Counted from the first letter of the stretch, positions 38,388 to 49,726 are shown. The stretch: DNA of 64,000 nucleotides from Brenneria sp. hezel4-2-4 (GCF_013155275.1 NZ_JABJXS010000002.1:310001-374000), one strand, 5' to 3'. The notes: generated from the letters alone by a model not told the origin. Made by a program: numbers and translations.

Positions 38388-39317
38388 ATGACGCAATTTG
38401 CAATGGTATTCCCAGGTCAGGGATCGCAAGCCGTTGGTATGCTGGCTGAACTGGCGACGGAGTATCCGGTTGTTATCGACACGTTTGCTCAGGCTTCCGC
38501 CGTTTTAGGTTATGATTTGTGGCAACTGACGCAGCAGGGGCCGGTTGAAGAACTGAATAAAACCTGGCAAACCCAGCCTGCTCTGTTAACGGCCTCTGTC
38601 GCTATCTGGCGTGTCTGGCGGCAGCAGGGCGGTAAAACGCCGGCCTTGATGTCCGGGCATAGTCTGGGCGAGTATTCCGCTCTGGTTTGTGCCGGCGCGC
38701 TCGATTTCCAGCAGGCGGTACGCCTGGTTGAATTGCGCGGCAAACTTATGCAGGAAGCGGTGCCGGAAGGTACTGGCGCGATGTATGCGATTATCGGTCT
38801 TGATAATGACGCCATCGCCAAAGCGTGTGAAGAATCCGCGCAAGGCGAGGTTGTTTCGCCGGTAAACTTTAATTCTCCCGGGCAGGTAGTGATTGCCGGG
38901 AACAAAGACGCGGTGGAACGTGCCGGCGCAGCTTGTAAGGCCGCCGGCGCCAAACGTGCGTTGCCATTGCCGGTGAGCGTGCCTTCTCACTGTGCGCTGA
39001 TGGAGCCGGCGGCGAAAAAGCTGGCTGTCGCGCTTGAGTCCGTGGATGTTAATGCGCCGGAAATTCCGGTGGTAAATAACGTTGATGCCCGCATCGAGAC
39101 GGCGCCGGAGGCGATCCGCAGCGCACTGGTACGCCAGCTATACTGCCCGGTGCGTTGGACTGAATGTGTGGAATTCATCTCCTCTCAGGGCGTTGAATCG
39201 TTACTTGAAGTTGGGCCAGGTAAAGTTCTTACCGGTCTGACTAAACGCATCGTTGATACTCTGACAGCGTCTGCGGTGAATGATCCTGCTTCTCTGTCAG
39301 TGGCGCTTGAAAAATAG
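38388..39317 (+). CDS. fabD: FabD, malonyl-CoA:ACP transacylase
   Basis: A 309-residue enzyme that loads malonate on ACP. Catalytic Ser92 lies in the nucleophile elbow GHSLGEYSALV and the partner His in VSVPSHCALM. The N-terminal FPGQGSQAVGML is conserved. ATG 38388 is chosen over an upstream in-frame start at 38367 that would overlap fabH, because MTQFAMVFPGQG is the family start. Confidence 0.98.
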   Translation: MTQFAMVFPGQGSQAVGMLAELATEYPVVIDTFAQASAVLGYDLWQLTQQGPVEELNKTWQTQPALLTASVAIWRVWRQQGGKTPALMSGHSLGEYSALVCAGALDFQQAVRLVELRGKLMQEAVPEGTGAMYAIIGLDNDAIAKACEESAQGEVVSPVNFNSPGQVVIAGNKDAVERAGAACKAAGAKRALPLPVSVPSHCALMEPAAKKLAVALESVDVNAPEIPVVNNVDARIETAPEAIRSALVRQLYCPVRWTECVEFISSQGVESLLEVGPGKVLTGLTKRIVDTLTASAVNDPASLSVALEK

Positions 39318-39331
39318 GAACGGAGAAGACA

Positions 39332-40066
39332 ATGAGTCTTGAAGGAAAAATTGCGCTGGTTACCGGCGCCAGCCGCGGCATAGGGCGAGCGATTGCTGAG
39401 ACGCTCGTTGCTCGCGGGGCGAAGGTTATCGGCACGGCAACCAGCGAAAAAGGCGCTGAGGCTATCAGCGCATGGCTGGGCGAGAACGGTAAAGGATATA
39501 TGCTGAATGTCGCGGATGCGGCGTCAGTGGAAAAAACATTGGCGGAGATGTACGCCGAGTTTGGCGCAATTGATATTTTAGTCAATAACGCCGGGATTAC
39601 TCGCGACAACCTGTTGATGCGTATGAAAGAAGATGAATGGCAGGATATTCTGGATACGAATTTGACATCCGTATTCCGTCTGTCTAAAGCTGTAATGCGC
39701 GCTATGATGAAAAAACGCTATGGTCGTATCATTACCATCGGGTCCGTGGTTGGAACGATGGGCAATGCCGGACAGGCAAACTACGCGGCGGCAAAGGCTG
39801 GGCTGATAGGTTTCAGCAAGTCTCTTGCGCGTGAAGTGGCTTCCCGGGGGATTACGGTCAACGTTGTTGCGCCTGGGTTTATTGAAACTGATATGACTCA
39901 GGCGTTGACAGAAGAGCAGCGAGCAGGCATTTTGAGCCAGGTTCCCGCTAACCGGCTTGGTGATGCTAAAGAAATCGCCAGTGCTGTTGCATTTTTAGCC
40001 TCTGACGAGGCAGGTTACATTACCGGTGAAACATTGCATGTCAATGGCGGCATGTATATGATCTAA
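39332..40066 (+). CDS. fabG: FabG, 3-oxoacyl-ACP reductase
   Basis: A 244-residue short-chain dehydrogenase using NADPH. Cofactor motif TGASRGIGRAIAE, the NNAG motif VNNAGITRDNLLMR, the catalytic Ser in GSVVGTMGNAGQ and the Tyr/Lys pair in YAAAKAGLIGFSKS are present. Third step of the elongation cycle in the same cluster. Confidence 0.98.
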   Translation: MSLEGKIALVTGASRGIGRAIAETLVARGAKVIGTATSEKGAEAISAWLGENGKGYMLNVADAASVEKTLAEMYAEFGAIDILVNNAGITRDNLLMRMKEDEWQDILDTNLTSVFRLSKAVMRAMMKKRYGRIITIGSVVGTMGNAGQANYAAAKAGLIGFSKSLAREVASRGITVNVVAPGFIETDMTQALTEEQRAGILSQVPANRLGDAKEIASAVAFLASDEAGYITGETLHVNGGMYMI

Positions 40067-40219
40067 AAAGCACGAAATTATTTGCGTTATTTGCGGTAAT
40101 AACCGCAAAATAGCACAAAATCGTGGTTCGACCAGCCGGGATTTTGTTGCATCTTTTTCAACATTTTATAAACTACGAAAACCATCGCGAAAGCGAGTTT
40201 TGATAGGAAATTTAAGAGT

Positions 40220-40456
40220 ATGAGCACTATCGAAGAACGCGTTAAGAAAATCATCGTTGAACAGCTTGGCGTTAAGCAGGAAGAAGTCGTAAACAATGCT
40301 TCTTTCGTTGACGACCTCGGCGCTGATTCTCTTGACACTGTTGAGCTGGTAATGGCTCTGGAAGAAGAGTTTGATACTGAGATTCCAGATGAAGAAGCTG
40401 AAAAAATCACGACTGTTCAGGCAGCCATTGATTTCATTCAGGCTAACCAGCAGTAA
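40220..40456 (+). CDS. acpP: Acyl carrier protein
   Basis: A 78-residue acidic protein nearly identical to E. coli ACP. Ser37 in [15 protein letters not shown] carries the 4'-phosphopantetheine arm. A 153-base gap from fabG leaves room for its own promoter, as is known in E. coli, where acpP is highly expressed. An intrinsic terminator directly follows. Confidence 0.99.
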   Translation: MSTIEERVKKIIVEQLGVKQEEVVNNASFVDDLGADSLDTVELVMALEEEFDTEIPDEEAEKITTVQAAIDFIQANQQ

Positions 40457-40467
40457 GCGAACATATC

Positions 40468-41778
<1,311 letters not shown>

Positions 41779-41826
41779 TGATCAAACCCTGTGAAAAACG
41801 AGGTCGCTGATAAAGTCGTCTGTAGG

Positions 41827-41895
41827 CCAGTGATATCCGGGCCTACCGTACCGAGGGGCGTGGCGGCGTAAGCCGGCGGAGCGCCCCTCGGTACG
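41827..41895. repeat. Two large inverted repeats between fabF and pabC
   Basis: First hairpin: GTAGGCC / GGCCTAC around an 11-base loop (41822-41846). Second: CGTACCGAGGGGCG (41847-41860) pairs perfectly with CGCCCCTCGGTACG (41882-41895), enclosing a GC-rich centre that can itself fold. No T run follows. Function unknown; it may be an mRNA-stabilising or REP-like element. Confidence 0.7.
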
Positions 41896-42111
41896 CTCTC
41901 CCTAATAACCTGCTTGATCACACGTCTGAAAAACCCGGGTTGCGGTTTTTTGTGGCGTACCATTCTTGGCCGTCCCCTTACGGCCGTCGCTGGCGCGACG
42001 TCAAAAACCGCTCCCGGAAGTTTTTTGCCTGCATAAAATCAGATAGCATGACTTGTACGGCTATCCTGTTTGCTGGCAAGCTGACAACACACTGCCCAAT
42101 GGAAGAAAAAC

Positions 42112-42909
42112 ATGATCTGGATAAATGGTCGGTTGCAGGAGCAGCTAGCGGTATCAGACCGGAGTACCCAGTTTGGCGACGGTTGTTTTACCACCGCCAG
42201 AGTCTGCAATGGACAAATCGTATGGCATGAGCGCCATTTGGCGCGATTACAGCAGGCGGCGCGCCGTTTGATGCTGCCCGCCATTGACTGGCCGTTGTTG
42301 GAGATTGAAATGAATCGGGCGGCGCAAGGCCGTGACGAGGGCATCGTTAAGGCAATACTGACACGGGGACGCGGTGGGCGAGGATATAGCGCCCGGGGAT
42401 GTGATGATCCGACACGCATTGTTATGCAAGCGGATTACCCCGATCATTATGTTCGCTGGCGCGAGCAAGGCATCACCCTGAGTCTAAGCCCGGTGGCGTT
42501 AGCCAGAAGTACGCTTTTGGCGGGAATAAAGCATCTGAACCGGCTGGAACAGGTATTGATCCGCACTCATCTTGAGCAGACCTCCGCTGATGAGGCATTG
42601 GTGCTTGACACCTCCGGGGCGCTAGTGGAATGCTGTGCGGCTAATTTGTTCTGGCGTAAAGGAAATCAGGTTTATACGCCGGACTTATCCTACGCCGGCG
42701 TCGATGGGGTCGCCAGGCGGCATATTATCGCGCTGCTGGCTGACTCGGCTTTCGAATTGCGCGTCGTTACCGAGCCGGTGTCGGCGTTGGCGGATGCGGA
42801 TGAGGTGGTGATTTGTAACGCCTTGATGCCGATTGTTCCCGTAAACCAGGCGCAATCCTGGTGTTATCGCTCCAGAGAACTGTATCGGTTCCTGAGCCCT
42901 AACTGTTAG
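42112..42909 (+). CDS. pabC: PabC, aminodeoxychorismate lyase
   Basis: A 265-residue fold-type IV PLP enzyme making 4-aminobenzoate and pyruvate from aminodeoxychorismate (folate synthesis). PLP lysine is Lys140 in LAGIKHLNRLEQV; WINGRLQEQLAVSDRSTQFG at the N-terminus and GALVECCAANLFW are conserved. It lies 333 bases from fabF behind a repeat-rich gap, so it may have its own promoter. Confidence 0.95.
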   Translation: MIWINGRLQEQLAVSDRSTQFGDGCFTTARVCNGQIVWHERHLARLQQAARRLMLPAIDWPLLEIEMNRAAQGRDEGIVKAILTRGRGGRGYSARGCDDPTRIVMQADYPDHYVRWREQGITLSLSPVALARSTLLAGIKHLNRLEQVLIRTHLEQTSADEALVLDTSGALVECCAANLFWRKGNQVYTPDLSYAGVDGVARRHIIALLADSAFELRVVTEPVSALADADEVVICNALMPIVPVNQAQSWCYRSRELYRFLSPNC

Positions 42910-42923
42910 TTGTTGGTTGATTT

Positions 42924-43946
42924 ATGAACATAAAAAAGATCGGTATTGTGGTTGTGGCGCTATTGCTGCTGATTCTGCTGTTTCTGTGGCAGAAAATACA
43001 GCATTTCGCCGTTTCGCCGCTTGCCATCAAGCAGGAAACCATTTTTACCCTCCCGGCCGGTACCGGTCGTGATGGATTAGAAACCTTACTACTCGATCAG
43101 AAAATTATTAACGACGGAACCTTTTTCCCCTGGTTGCTGCGCGTCGAACCGGAACTGGCGAATTTTAAGGCCGGAACATACCGTTTCACGGCGGCGATGA
43201 CGGTGCGCGAGATGCTGGCATTGCTATCCAGCGGAAAAGAGGCGCAATTTGCCATTCGTTTTGTTGAGGGTTCCCGGCTGAAGGAATGGCTCGAAACCTT
43301 GCGTCAGTCATCCTATATTAAGCAGACGCTGACGGATAAAAGCGTGCGGGAGATTGCCGAGCAGCTTGGCATGAAGGATAAACCCAATCCTGAAGGATGG
43401 TTCTATCCCGATACTTATCTGTATACGGCCAATACGACCGATAGCGCGTTGCTACAACGCGCTCATCAGCGCATGAAGAAAACGCTGGATGATGTCTGGC
43501 AGGGGCGTGAGGAAGGATTACCGTATAAAACGCCGGATGATCTGTTAACCATGGCATCGATCATTGAGAAAGAAACGGCGATTAGCCAGGAACGTACTCA
43601 GGTCGCTTCTGTTTTCATCAATCGATTGCGCGTGGGTATGCGTTTGCAAACCGATCCCACCGTCATTTATGGCATGGGCGATGAATATGCGGGGGTCATT
43701 ACCCGTAAAGCACTGGATACGCCGACGCCTTATAATACCTACGTAATTTCCGGGTTACCGCCAACGCCGATCGCGATGCCGGGAAAAGCCTCATTGGATG
43801 CGGCCGCCCACCCGGCTAAAACGTCATACCTTTACTTCGTGGCGGACGGTAAAGGCGGACATAGTTTCACCACCAACCTTGCAGACCATAACCGTGCTGT
43901 GAGGCTATACCGCTCAGCGTTAAAGGAACGGGATGAACAACAGTAA
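42924..43946 (+). CDS. mltG: MltG, endolytic peptidoglycan transglycosylase
   Basis: A 340-residue protein with one N-terminal membrane helix ([18 protein letters not shown]), a LysM-like part and the YceG catalytic domain. The catalytic Glu is in [11 protein letters not shown] (Glu215, with Glu217 next to it). It cuts nascent glycan strands and may set their length. Its stop overlaps tmk by 14 bases. Confidence 0.96.
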   Translation: MNIKKIGIVVVALLLLILLFLWQKIQHFAVSPLAIKQETIFTLPAGTGRDGLETLLLDQKIINDGTFFPWLLRVEPELANFKAGTYRFTAAMTVREMLALLSSGKEAQFAIRFVEGSRLKEWLETLRQSSYIKQTLTDKSVREIAEQLGMKDKPNPEGWFYPDTYLYTANTTDSALLQRAHQRMKKTLDDVWQGREEGLPYKTPDDLLTMASIIEKETAISQERTQVASVFINRLRVGMRLQTDPTVIYGMGDEYAGVITRKALDTPTPYNTYVISGLPPTPIAMPGKASLDAAAHPAKTSYLYFVADGKGGHSFTTNLADHNRAVRLYRSALKERDEQQ

Positions 43947-44601
43947 ATTTATCGTCTTGGAAGGTTTGGAAGGCGCGGGCAAGACCAGCGCCAGAAACAG
44001 CGTGGTTGAGACGCTACACGCCTATGGCATTCATAAGGTGATTTTTACCCGCGAACCCGGCGGTACGCCGCTGGCTGAAAAGCTACGTGAGTTGATCAAG
44101 CAGGGCATTGCCGATGAAAAGGTGACGGATAAAGCTGAAATTCTGATGTTGTATGCCGCCCGAGTACAACTGGTCGAAAATGTGATTAAACCGGCGCTGG
44201 CGCAAGGGAACTGGGTAATCGGCGATCGGCACGATCTCTCCTCTCAGGCGTATCAAGGGGGAGGGCGCGGGATCGATCAACACTTGTTGCTGTCGCTGCG
44301 CGATACGGTACTGGGCGATTTTCGCCCCGATCTGACGCTCTATCTTGATCTACCGCCGGCTGTTGGATTACAACGCGCCCGCCAGCGCGGAGAGCTGGAT
44401 CGCATCGAGCAGGAGTCGTTTGCGTTCTTTGAGCGTACCCGGGCGCGCTATCAGGCCCTGGCGGCGGAAGACCGCAGTATTGTGACGATTGACGCCGCGC
44501 AGCCGATGGAAAACGTCAGCGCCGACATTCAGACGGCACTAGGGCAATGGCTGCAAAGCCAGGGATTTCAGCCGCAGGCGCTGACACAGGATCGCGCCTG
44601 A
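43933..44601 (+). CDS. tmk: Thymidylate kinase
   Basis: A 222-residue dTMP kinase. P-loop GLEGAGKT at 11-18, the DR(H) motif [16 protein letters not shown], and a lid region [20 protein letters not shown] typical of type II enzymes. It overlaps mltG upstream and shares the TGATG junction with holB, so the three genes are translationally coupled. Confidence 0.97.
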   Translation: MNNSKFIVLEGLEGAGKTSARNSVVETLHAYGIHKVIFTREPGGTPLAEKLRELIKQGIADEKVTDKAEILMLYAARVQLVENVIKPALAQGNWVIGDRHDLSSQAYQGGGRGIDQHLLLSLRDTVLGDFRPDLTLYLDLPPAVGLQRARQRGELDRIEQESFAFFERTRARYQALAAEDRSIVTIDAAQPMENVSADIQTALGQWLQSQGFQPQALTQDRA

Positions 44602-45614
44602 TGGACTGGTATCCGTGGCTTAATGCGCCTTACCGTCAAATGATTGGCCAATATCAGGCGGGAAGAGGTCATCACGCTTTATTGCTACATGCATTGCCGG
44701 GCATGGGAGATGACTCGCTGGTTTACGCGCTGAGCCGCTGGTTAATGTGCCAGCATCCCGAAGGGATGAAGAGTTGCGGTAAGTGCCATTCCTGTCATCT
44801 GATGATGGCCGGGACGCACCCCGACTGGTATGTGCTGAGTCCGGAAAAAGGCAAACAGAGTTTGGGAATTGACCCGGTGCGAGAGGTGCTGGATAAGCTG
44901 TATCAGCATTCCCGCCAGGGCGGGGTTAAAGTTATCTGGCTGCCGTCGGCGGAGCAACTGACGGAAGCCGCGGCCAATGCCTTGCTGAAAACGCTGGAAG
45001 AGCCGCCGCGGAGTACCTATTTTTTGTTTGGCTGCCGTGAGCCGGCGCGGCTGTTGGCAACCTTGCGCAGCCGCTGTCTATACCATTATCTGGCCGTTCC
45101 GAGTGAAACGCAGAGCGTGCTATGGCTGAATTCACGCCATAAGCATGATATTCAGGCGTTGCGTACCGCATTGAGGCTACAGGCGGGCGCCCCGCTGGCG
45201 GCGGAGAAACTCTTGCAAGCGGAACGCTGGAAACAGCGCGCCGCTTTATGCCAGGCATTCTCTGCCGCGCTTACCTCGCACGATCTGCTTTTCTTAACGC
45301 CGCAGCTTAACCATGATGATGCCGATGAGCGGATCCACTGGTTGGCATCGTTGCTATTGGATGCCGTAAAATGGCAGCAAGGGGCGGGGGAGTATCTGGT
45401 GAATCAGGATCAGGTCGCGCTGGTTGAACGTTTGGCTGCGCAATCAGGAAATCCTCAGCTACAGTACGAGCTGCACCAGTGGCTGACCTGCCGACAAAAA
45501 TTACTGACGGTAACCGGCGTGAACCGTGAGTTACTGTTAACGGAACGATTGCTTGATGGCGAACAAAGCCTGTCAACCGCTGTTCAGCGGCGTTTTCATC
45601 CCTTTTCTGCTTAA
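44601..45614 (+). CDS. holB: HolB, DNA polymerase III delta-prime subunit
   Basis: A 337-residue clamp-loader subunit. The zinc module CQHPEGMKSCGKCHSCHLMM (four Cys) is visible near residue 50, the degenerate nucleotide site is LHALPGMGDDSL, and the SRC-type motif is LRSRCLYHY. ATG 44601 overlaps the tmk stop by one base; the earlier in-frame start at 44547 would lie deep in tmk and is not supported. Confidence 0.96.
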   Translation: MDWYPWLNAPYRQMIGQYQAGRGHHALLLHALPGMGDDSLVYALSRWLMCQHPEGMKSCGKCHSCHLMMAGTHPDWYVLSPEKGKQSLGIDPVREVLDKLYQHSRQGGVKVIWLPSAEQLTEAAANALLKTLEEPPRSTYFLFGCREPARLLATLRSRCLYHYLAVPSETQSVLWLNSRHKHDIQALRTALRLQAGAPLAAEKLLQAERWKQRAALCQAFSAALTSHDLLFLTPQLNHDDADERIHWLASLLLDAVKWQQGAGEYLVNQDQVALVERLAAQSGNPQLQYELHQWLTCRQKLLTVTGVNRELLLTERLLDGEQSLSTAVQRRFHPFSA

Positions 45615-45633
45615 TTAATTTCGAGTAATTATC

Positions 45634-46431
45634 ATGTTGTTAGTTGATTCCCACTGTCATCTGGATGGGCTGGATTATCAGTCCTTACATAGAAATGTCT
45701 CTGACGTACTGGATAAAGCCAAAAGCCGTGACGTTGGCTTCGTCCTGGCCGTCGCGACTACGCTGCCCGGATTTCGCGCCATGACCGAACTGATCGGCGA
45801 CCGGGACAATGTGGCGTTTTCCTGCGGCGTTCATCCATTAAATCAGGCCGAATCCTATGATTACGCCGAGTTGCGTCAACTTGCCGCGGCCAGTCAGGTG
45901 GTGGCGATGGGGGAAACGGGGCTGGATTATCATTACCAGGAAGAGACAAAAGCGCAGCAGCAGGCGTCTTTTCGCGAGCACATCCGTATTGGCAACGATC
46001 TGAATAAGCCGGTGATCGTCCACACCCGGGCGGCGCGGGAAGATACGCTGGCGATTCTGAAAGAAGAACGCGCGGAGAGGTGCGGCGGCGTGTTGCATTG
46101 CTTCACGGAAGATTTAGCCACCGCCAAGACGCTGTTGGATATGGGATTCTATATTTCCTTTTCCGGCATCGTCACTTTCCGCACTGCGGAAGAATTGCGC
46201 GACGTCGCCCGTTATGTACCGCTGGATCGCATGCTGATAGAAACAGACTCTCCCTGGCTGGCGCCGGTTCCTTTTCGTGGAAAGGAAAATCAACCCGCCT
46301 ATGTGCGCGAGGTGGCGGAGTATCTCTCGGTACTGAAAGGCGTCACGCTGGAAAATCTGGCTGTGGCCACCACCGAGAATTTTTCCCGTCTGTTTCATAT
46401 CGATCCGGCACGGTTGACCGCTGCGTCATAG
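45634..46431 (+). CDS. ycfH: YcfH, TatD-family metal-dependent hydrolase
   Basis: A 265-residue TIM-barrel hydrolase. Metal ligands: HxH in LLVDSHCHLDG (His7, His9), Glu in GETGLDYHY, His in VIVHTRAARED and HCFTEDL, Asp in IETDSPWLAP. The family includes 3'-5' DNases; the physiological substrate is uncertain. Last gene of the cluster that starts at yceD. Confidence 0.95.
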   Translation: MLLVDSHCHLDGLDYQSLHRNVSDVLDKAKSRDVGFVLAVATTLPGFRAMTELIGDRDNVAFSCGVHPLNQAESYDYAELRQLAAASQVVAMGETGLDYHYQEETKAQQQASFREHIRIGNDLNKPVIVHTRAAREDTLAILKEERAERCGGVLHCFTEDLATAKTLLDMGFYISFSGIVTFRTAEELRDVARYVPLDRMLIETDSPWLAPVPFRGKENQPAYVREVAEYLSVLKGVTLENLAVATTENFSRLFHIDPARLTAAS

Positions 46432-46584
46432 TGGTTGAGAATAGCCGAGTTTTTTTCTGCTGTGTAATTAATAGCGAAGAATATGTGTCCTGGCTTGCTG
46501 ATCCCTTGCCAGGAATGTGTATTTTTTAGCGATATATCGCAAATATGCTCAATTTATGTTCTGTTCCGACATGTCGGCTCATTG

Positions 46585-46606
46585 AAACGTGATAGCAGTC
46601 AAACAT
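46585..46606 (+). promoter_or_regulatory. CRP-binding site of ptsG
   Basis: A CGTGATAGCAGTCAAA core, close to the known E. coli ptsG CRP site (GTGA-N6-TCAA half-sites). It is about 140 bases upstream of the start codon. Assignment rests on remembered similarity to E. coli and on the half-site pattern. Confidence 0.75.
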
Positions 46607-46618
46607 TAGTCGCGCTAT

Positions 46619-46644
46619 TTATTTTACTCTTCGTAAAAATTAAA
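46619..46644. promoter_or_regulatory. Mlc operator-like site of ptsG
   Basis: TTATTTTACTCT followed by a TCGTAAAAATTAAA half closely resembles the Mlc operator of E. coli ptsG at the same distance from the CRP site. Mlc represses ptsG in the absence of glucose. Confidence 0.7.
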
Positions 46645-46721
46645 AGGGTGCTAAGACACCTCAAACTGTAAAGGCTATTTTCTCCACCTTTGCGTCTATG
46701 AAACATCAGAAGTAAAAGCAC

Positions 46722-46745
46722 TATTACTCAGGAGCACACTCAATT
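46722..46745 (+). promoter_or_regulatory. Probable SgrS sRNA pairing region / ptsG ribosome-binding site
   Basis: The bases just before the ptsG ATG (ACTCAGGAGCACACTCAATT) differ from those of E. coli at only one or two places. In E. coli this is where SgrS pairs during sugar-phosphate stress to block translation and trigger RNase E decay. sgrS itself is not in the window. Confidence 0.65.
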
Positions 46746-48179
46746 ATGTTCAAGAATGCATTCGCAAACCTGCAAAAAGTAGGTAAGTCGCTAATGCTGC
46801 CGGTATCCGTATTGCCTATCGCAGGTATTCTGCTGGGCGTCGGGGCGGCAAATTTTAGCTGGTTGCCTGCGGTGGTTTCCCATGTGATGGCGGAAGCCGG
46901 CGGATCGGTTTTCGCCAATATGCCGTTGATTTTCGCTATCGGTGTGGCATTGGGCTTCACCAATAACGATGGCGTATCGGCTTTGGCCGCGGTCGTGGCG
47001 TACGGCATCATGGTGAAAACGATAGCAGTGGTTGCGCCGCTGGTTCTGCATCTGTCGGCGACGGAGATTGAATCGCAGCATCTGGCCGATACCGGCGTAT
47101 TAGGCGGTATTATCGCTGGTTCAGTCGCGGCTTATATGTTTAACCGTTTCTATCGCATTCAACTTCCGGAATATCTCGGATTCTTCGCCGGCAAACGCTT
47201 TGTGCCGATCATTTCCGGTCTGGCCGCGATTCTCCTGGGTGTGCTTCTGTCCTTTATCTGGCCGCCGATCGGACGCGCAATTCAGGCGTTCTCTCAATGG
47301 GGCGCCTATCAGAACCCGGTTGTGGCATTCGGTCTGTATGGTTTGGTGGAGCGTTCGCTGGTGCCTTTCGGCCTGCATCATATCTGGAATGTCCCTTTCC
47401 AGATGCAAATCGGCGAATTCACCAATGCGGCCGGTCAGGTGTTCCATGGCGATATTCCTCGCTACATGGCCGGCGACCCGACCGCGGGTAAATTATCCGG
47501 TGGTTTCCTGTTTAAAATGTATGGCCTGCCGGCGGCGGCTATCGCCATCTGGCACTCGGCTAAACCGGAAAATCGCGCCAAAGTGGGGGGCATTATGATC
47601 TCCGCCGCCTTGACGGCATTCCTGACCGGTATCACCGAGCCTATCGAGTTCTCTTTCCTGTTTGTTGCGCCGATCCTGTATGTGATCCATGCGATTCTGG
47701 CCGGTCTGGCGTTCCCGATCTGTATTCTGCTGGGCATGCGTGACGGAACAAGCTTCTCCCACGGTCTGATTGACTTCATCGTACTGAGCGGCAACGGCAG
47801 TAATCTATGGCTGTTCCCGATTGTTGGTCTGGGCTATGCGTTGGTTTATTACACTATTTTCCGCGTGTTGATTGCCAAGCTGAATCTGAAAACACCGGGT
47901 CGTGAAGATTCCACTTCCGAACAGTCCGCTCAGAGCGGCACGGAGATGGCCTCTGCGCTGGTTATCGCGTTCGGCGGCAAAGAAAACATCACTAACCTGG
48001 ATGCCTGCATCACGCGTCTGCGCGTCAGCGTGGCGGACGTGTCCAAGGTGGATCAGACGGGGCTGAAACAACTGGGCGCCGCCGGCGTGGTTGTCGCGGG
48101 TTCGGGGGTTCAGGCAATTTTCGGCACCAAATCCGATAACCTGAAAACCGATATGGACGATTACATCCGTAATAACTAA
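46746..48179 (+). CDS. ptsG: PtsG, glucose-specific PTS IICB component
   Basis: A 477-residue inner-membrane transporter and phosphotransferase, same length as E. coli EIICB-Glc. The EIIC part (about 1-375) has the conserved [15 protein letters not shown] motif; a linker leads to the EIIB domain with the phosphorylated Cys421 in [13 protein letters not shown]. The control region keeps CRP, Mlc and SgrS sites. A strong terminator follows. Confidence 0.98.
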   Translation: MFKNAFANLQKVGKSLMLPVSVLPIAGILLGVGAANFSWLPAVVSHVMAEAGGSVFANMPLIFAIGVALGFTNNDGVSALAAVVAYGIMVKTIAVVAPLVLHLSATEIESQHLADTGVLGGIIAGSVAAYMFNRFYRIQLPEYLGFFAGKRFVPIISGLAAILLGVLLSFIWPPIGRAIQAFSQWGAYQNPVVAFGLYGLVERSLVPFGLHHIWNVPFQMQIGEFTNAAGQVFHGDIPRYMAGDPTAGKLSGGFLFKMYGLPAAAIAIWHSAKPENRAKVGGIMISAALTAFLTGITEPIEFSFLFVAPILYVIHAILAGLAFPICILLGMRDGTSFSHGLIDFIVLSGNGSNLWLFPIVGLGYALVYYTIFRVLIAKLNLKTPGREDSTSEQSAQSGTEMASALVIAFGGKENITNLDACITRLRVSVADVSKVDQTGLKQLGAAGVVVAGSGVQAIFGTKSDNLKTDMDDYIRNN

Positions 48180-48199
48180 TCGGGTGTTGGAGAGTTTCC

Positions 48200-48222
48200 A
48201 AGGGGCGAAAGCCCCTTTTTTT
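48200..48222 (+). terminator. Terminator after ptsG
   Basis: AAGGGGC-GAAA-GCCCCTT tetraloop hairpin followed by TTTTT. 20 bases after the stop codon. Confidence 0.95.
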
Positions 48223-48396
48223 ATACGTGCGATAAGCGAGTATCACTCGGCGAAAGCAGACGATGCGCGCGTACTACCCGTCGTATTTTGACCACCTGCG
48301 CCAGAAATCGTCGAAGAAGGTTGAAAGAAACGGAATATGTCACTCATACTGCCTATACGACTTTGTTCTGCGCTTGTTTTAAAAAGGAAATCAATC

Positions 48397-48753
48397 ATGG
48401 CTGAAGAAACCATTTTTAGTAAAATTATCCGCCGGGAAATTCCTGCCGATATCGTTTATCAGGATGAACTGGTGACAGCCTTTCGTGATATTGCGCCACG
48501 CACGCCGACACATGTTCTGATCGTACCGAACATACTGATCCCGACGGTCAATGAGACCACGGCTGAACATGAAGCCGCGCTGGGGCGGATGATTACGGTC
48601 GCCGGGAAAATCGCCGAGCAGGAAGGGATTGCTGAAGAGGGTTATCGATTGATTATCAACTGCAACCGACACGGCGGGCAGGAGGTTTATCATATTCATA
48701 TGCACCTGCTCGGGGGCCAGCCATTAGGGCCGTTGCTGGCTGAGCGGATATAA
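48397..48753 (+). CDS. hinT: HinT, purine nucleoside phosphoramidase
   Basis: A 118-residue HIT-family hydrolase. Histidine triad [10 protein letters not shown] with catalytic His101; N-terminal [20 protein letters not shown] is conserved. E. coli HinT hydrolyses adenosine phosphoramidates and lysyl-AMP. ATG 48397 follows AAAAAGGAAAT; the longer frame from 48337 is not supported. First gene of the hinT-ycfL-lpoB-thiK-nagZ-ycfP group. Confidence 0.96.
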   Translation: MAEETIFSKIIRREIPADIVYQDELVTAFRDIAPRTPTHVLIVPNILIPTVNETTAEHEAALGRMITVAGKIAEQEGIAEEGYRLIINCNRHGGQEVYHIHMHLLGGQPLGPLLAERI

Positions 48754-48757
48754 TCTC

Positions 48758-49129
48758 ATGACTCAATATCTGCCCGTATTCCTGATGGCGTTGCTGCTGG
48801 CTGGATGCAGCGCGCCTAAGGTGCTGACGATCAACGAACGGCAAACGCTGATAATGGATGCGCCTTTGCTAACGGCGGGGATTACGGCAGGCAAGCCTGT
48901 GCTGGATACCGTAAACGATGCAAAACGCGCGTCCGCGGTTGTCGGCAACGAGATGGGGCAACCCGTCGCCGTGCATTATCGTTTCTATTGGTATGATGGC
49001 AGTGGATTGGATGTATTGCCTTACGAAGAAGTACAAACCATCGTGATCCCACCTCAGGCGGAAGTTCGCGTTTTTTCACTACGCAGCAGTCCGGATGTGC
49101 GTCAGGTCCGCCTTCATCTATTTTTATAA
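48758..49129 (+). CDS. ycfL: YcfL, putative lipoprotein
   Basis: A 123-residue lipoprotein precursor with the lipobox LLAGC (acylated Cys17) followed by Ser, which suggests outer-membrane sorting. The body is a DUF1425 beta-sandwich (RASAVVGNEMGQPVAVHYRF, then YWYDGSGLDVLP). Function unknown; it always lies next to lpoB. Starts four bases after hinT. Confidence 0.93.
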   Translation: MTQYLPVFLMALLLAGCSAPKVLTINERQTLIMDAPLLTAGITAGKPVLDTVNDAKRASAVVGNEMGQPVAVHYRFYWYDGSGLDVLPYEEVQTIVIPPQAEVRVFSLRSSPDVRQVRLHLFL

Positions 49130-49150
49130 TGGTGTGTTGAGAGAGGAAAC

Positions 49151-49726
49151 ATGAAAAAGTATCTATGGGTGGTACTGGCAACGCTGGTGCTGACGGGGTG
49201 TCCTAGTCGCCCGCCGGAACCGACTGAGCCGCCCGCAACGATCGAGCCGGCGGAACCTCAGGTTCCGACCACTCCGCCGCCGGGTGAGCCGGTTCCGCCA
49301 CCGCCCAAAATTCAAACCTTGAATTGGGATGCCACCATTAATCCACTGGTCGCCCAGATGTTGCAAGCCGATGGCGTAACGCCGGGCAGCATCCTGCTGC
49401 TGGACAGCGTAAAAAATAATACCAATGGCGCATTGCAGACGGCGAAGGCCAACAACGCGCTGTACAATGCGCTGTCAAACGGCAAGGCTTTCACGCTGGT
49501 GCCGCGTGAACAGATGGCCGCGGCTAAACAAACCCTGGGCCTGTCGGTTGACGACAGTCTGGGGTCGCGCAGTAAAGCGATCGGCCTGGCTCGCTATGTC
49601 AGCGCGCAGTATGTGCTGTATAGCGATGTGAGCGGCGATGTGAAATCACCCGTGTTGGATATGCAGTTGATGTTGGTTCAGACCGGGGAAATCGTATGGT
49701 CGGGTAATGGCGCCGTCCAACATTAA
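49151..49726 (+). CDS. lpoB: LpoB, outer-membrane activator of PBP1b
   Basis: A 191-residue lipoprotein: lipobox LTGC with Cys17, then a Pro/Glu-rich disordered linker (residues 18-55) that spans the periplasm, then a globular TolB-N-like domain (WDATINPLVAQMLQADGVTP, then LDSVKNNTNGALQTA). LpoB stimulates the bifunctional peptidoglycan synthase PBP1b. The stop overlaps thiK by 20 bases. Confidence 0.96.
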   Translation: MKKYLWVVLATLVLTGCPSRPPEPTEPPATIEPAEPQVPTTPPPGEPVPPPPKIQTLNWDATINPLVAQMLQADGVTPGSILLLDSVKNNTNGALQTAKANNALYNALSNGKAFTLVPREQMAAAKQTLGLSVDDSLGSRSKAIGLARYVSAQYVLYSDVSGDVKSPVLDMQLMLVQTGEIVWSGNGAVQH

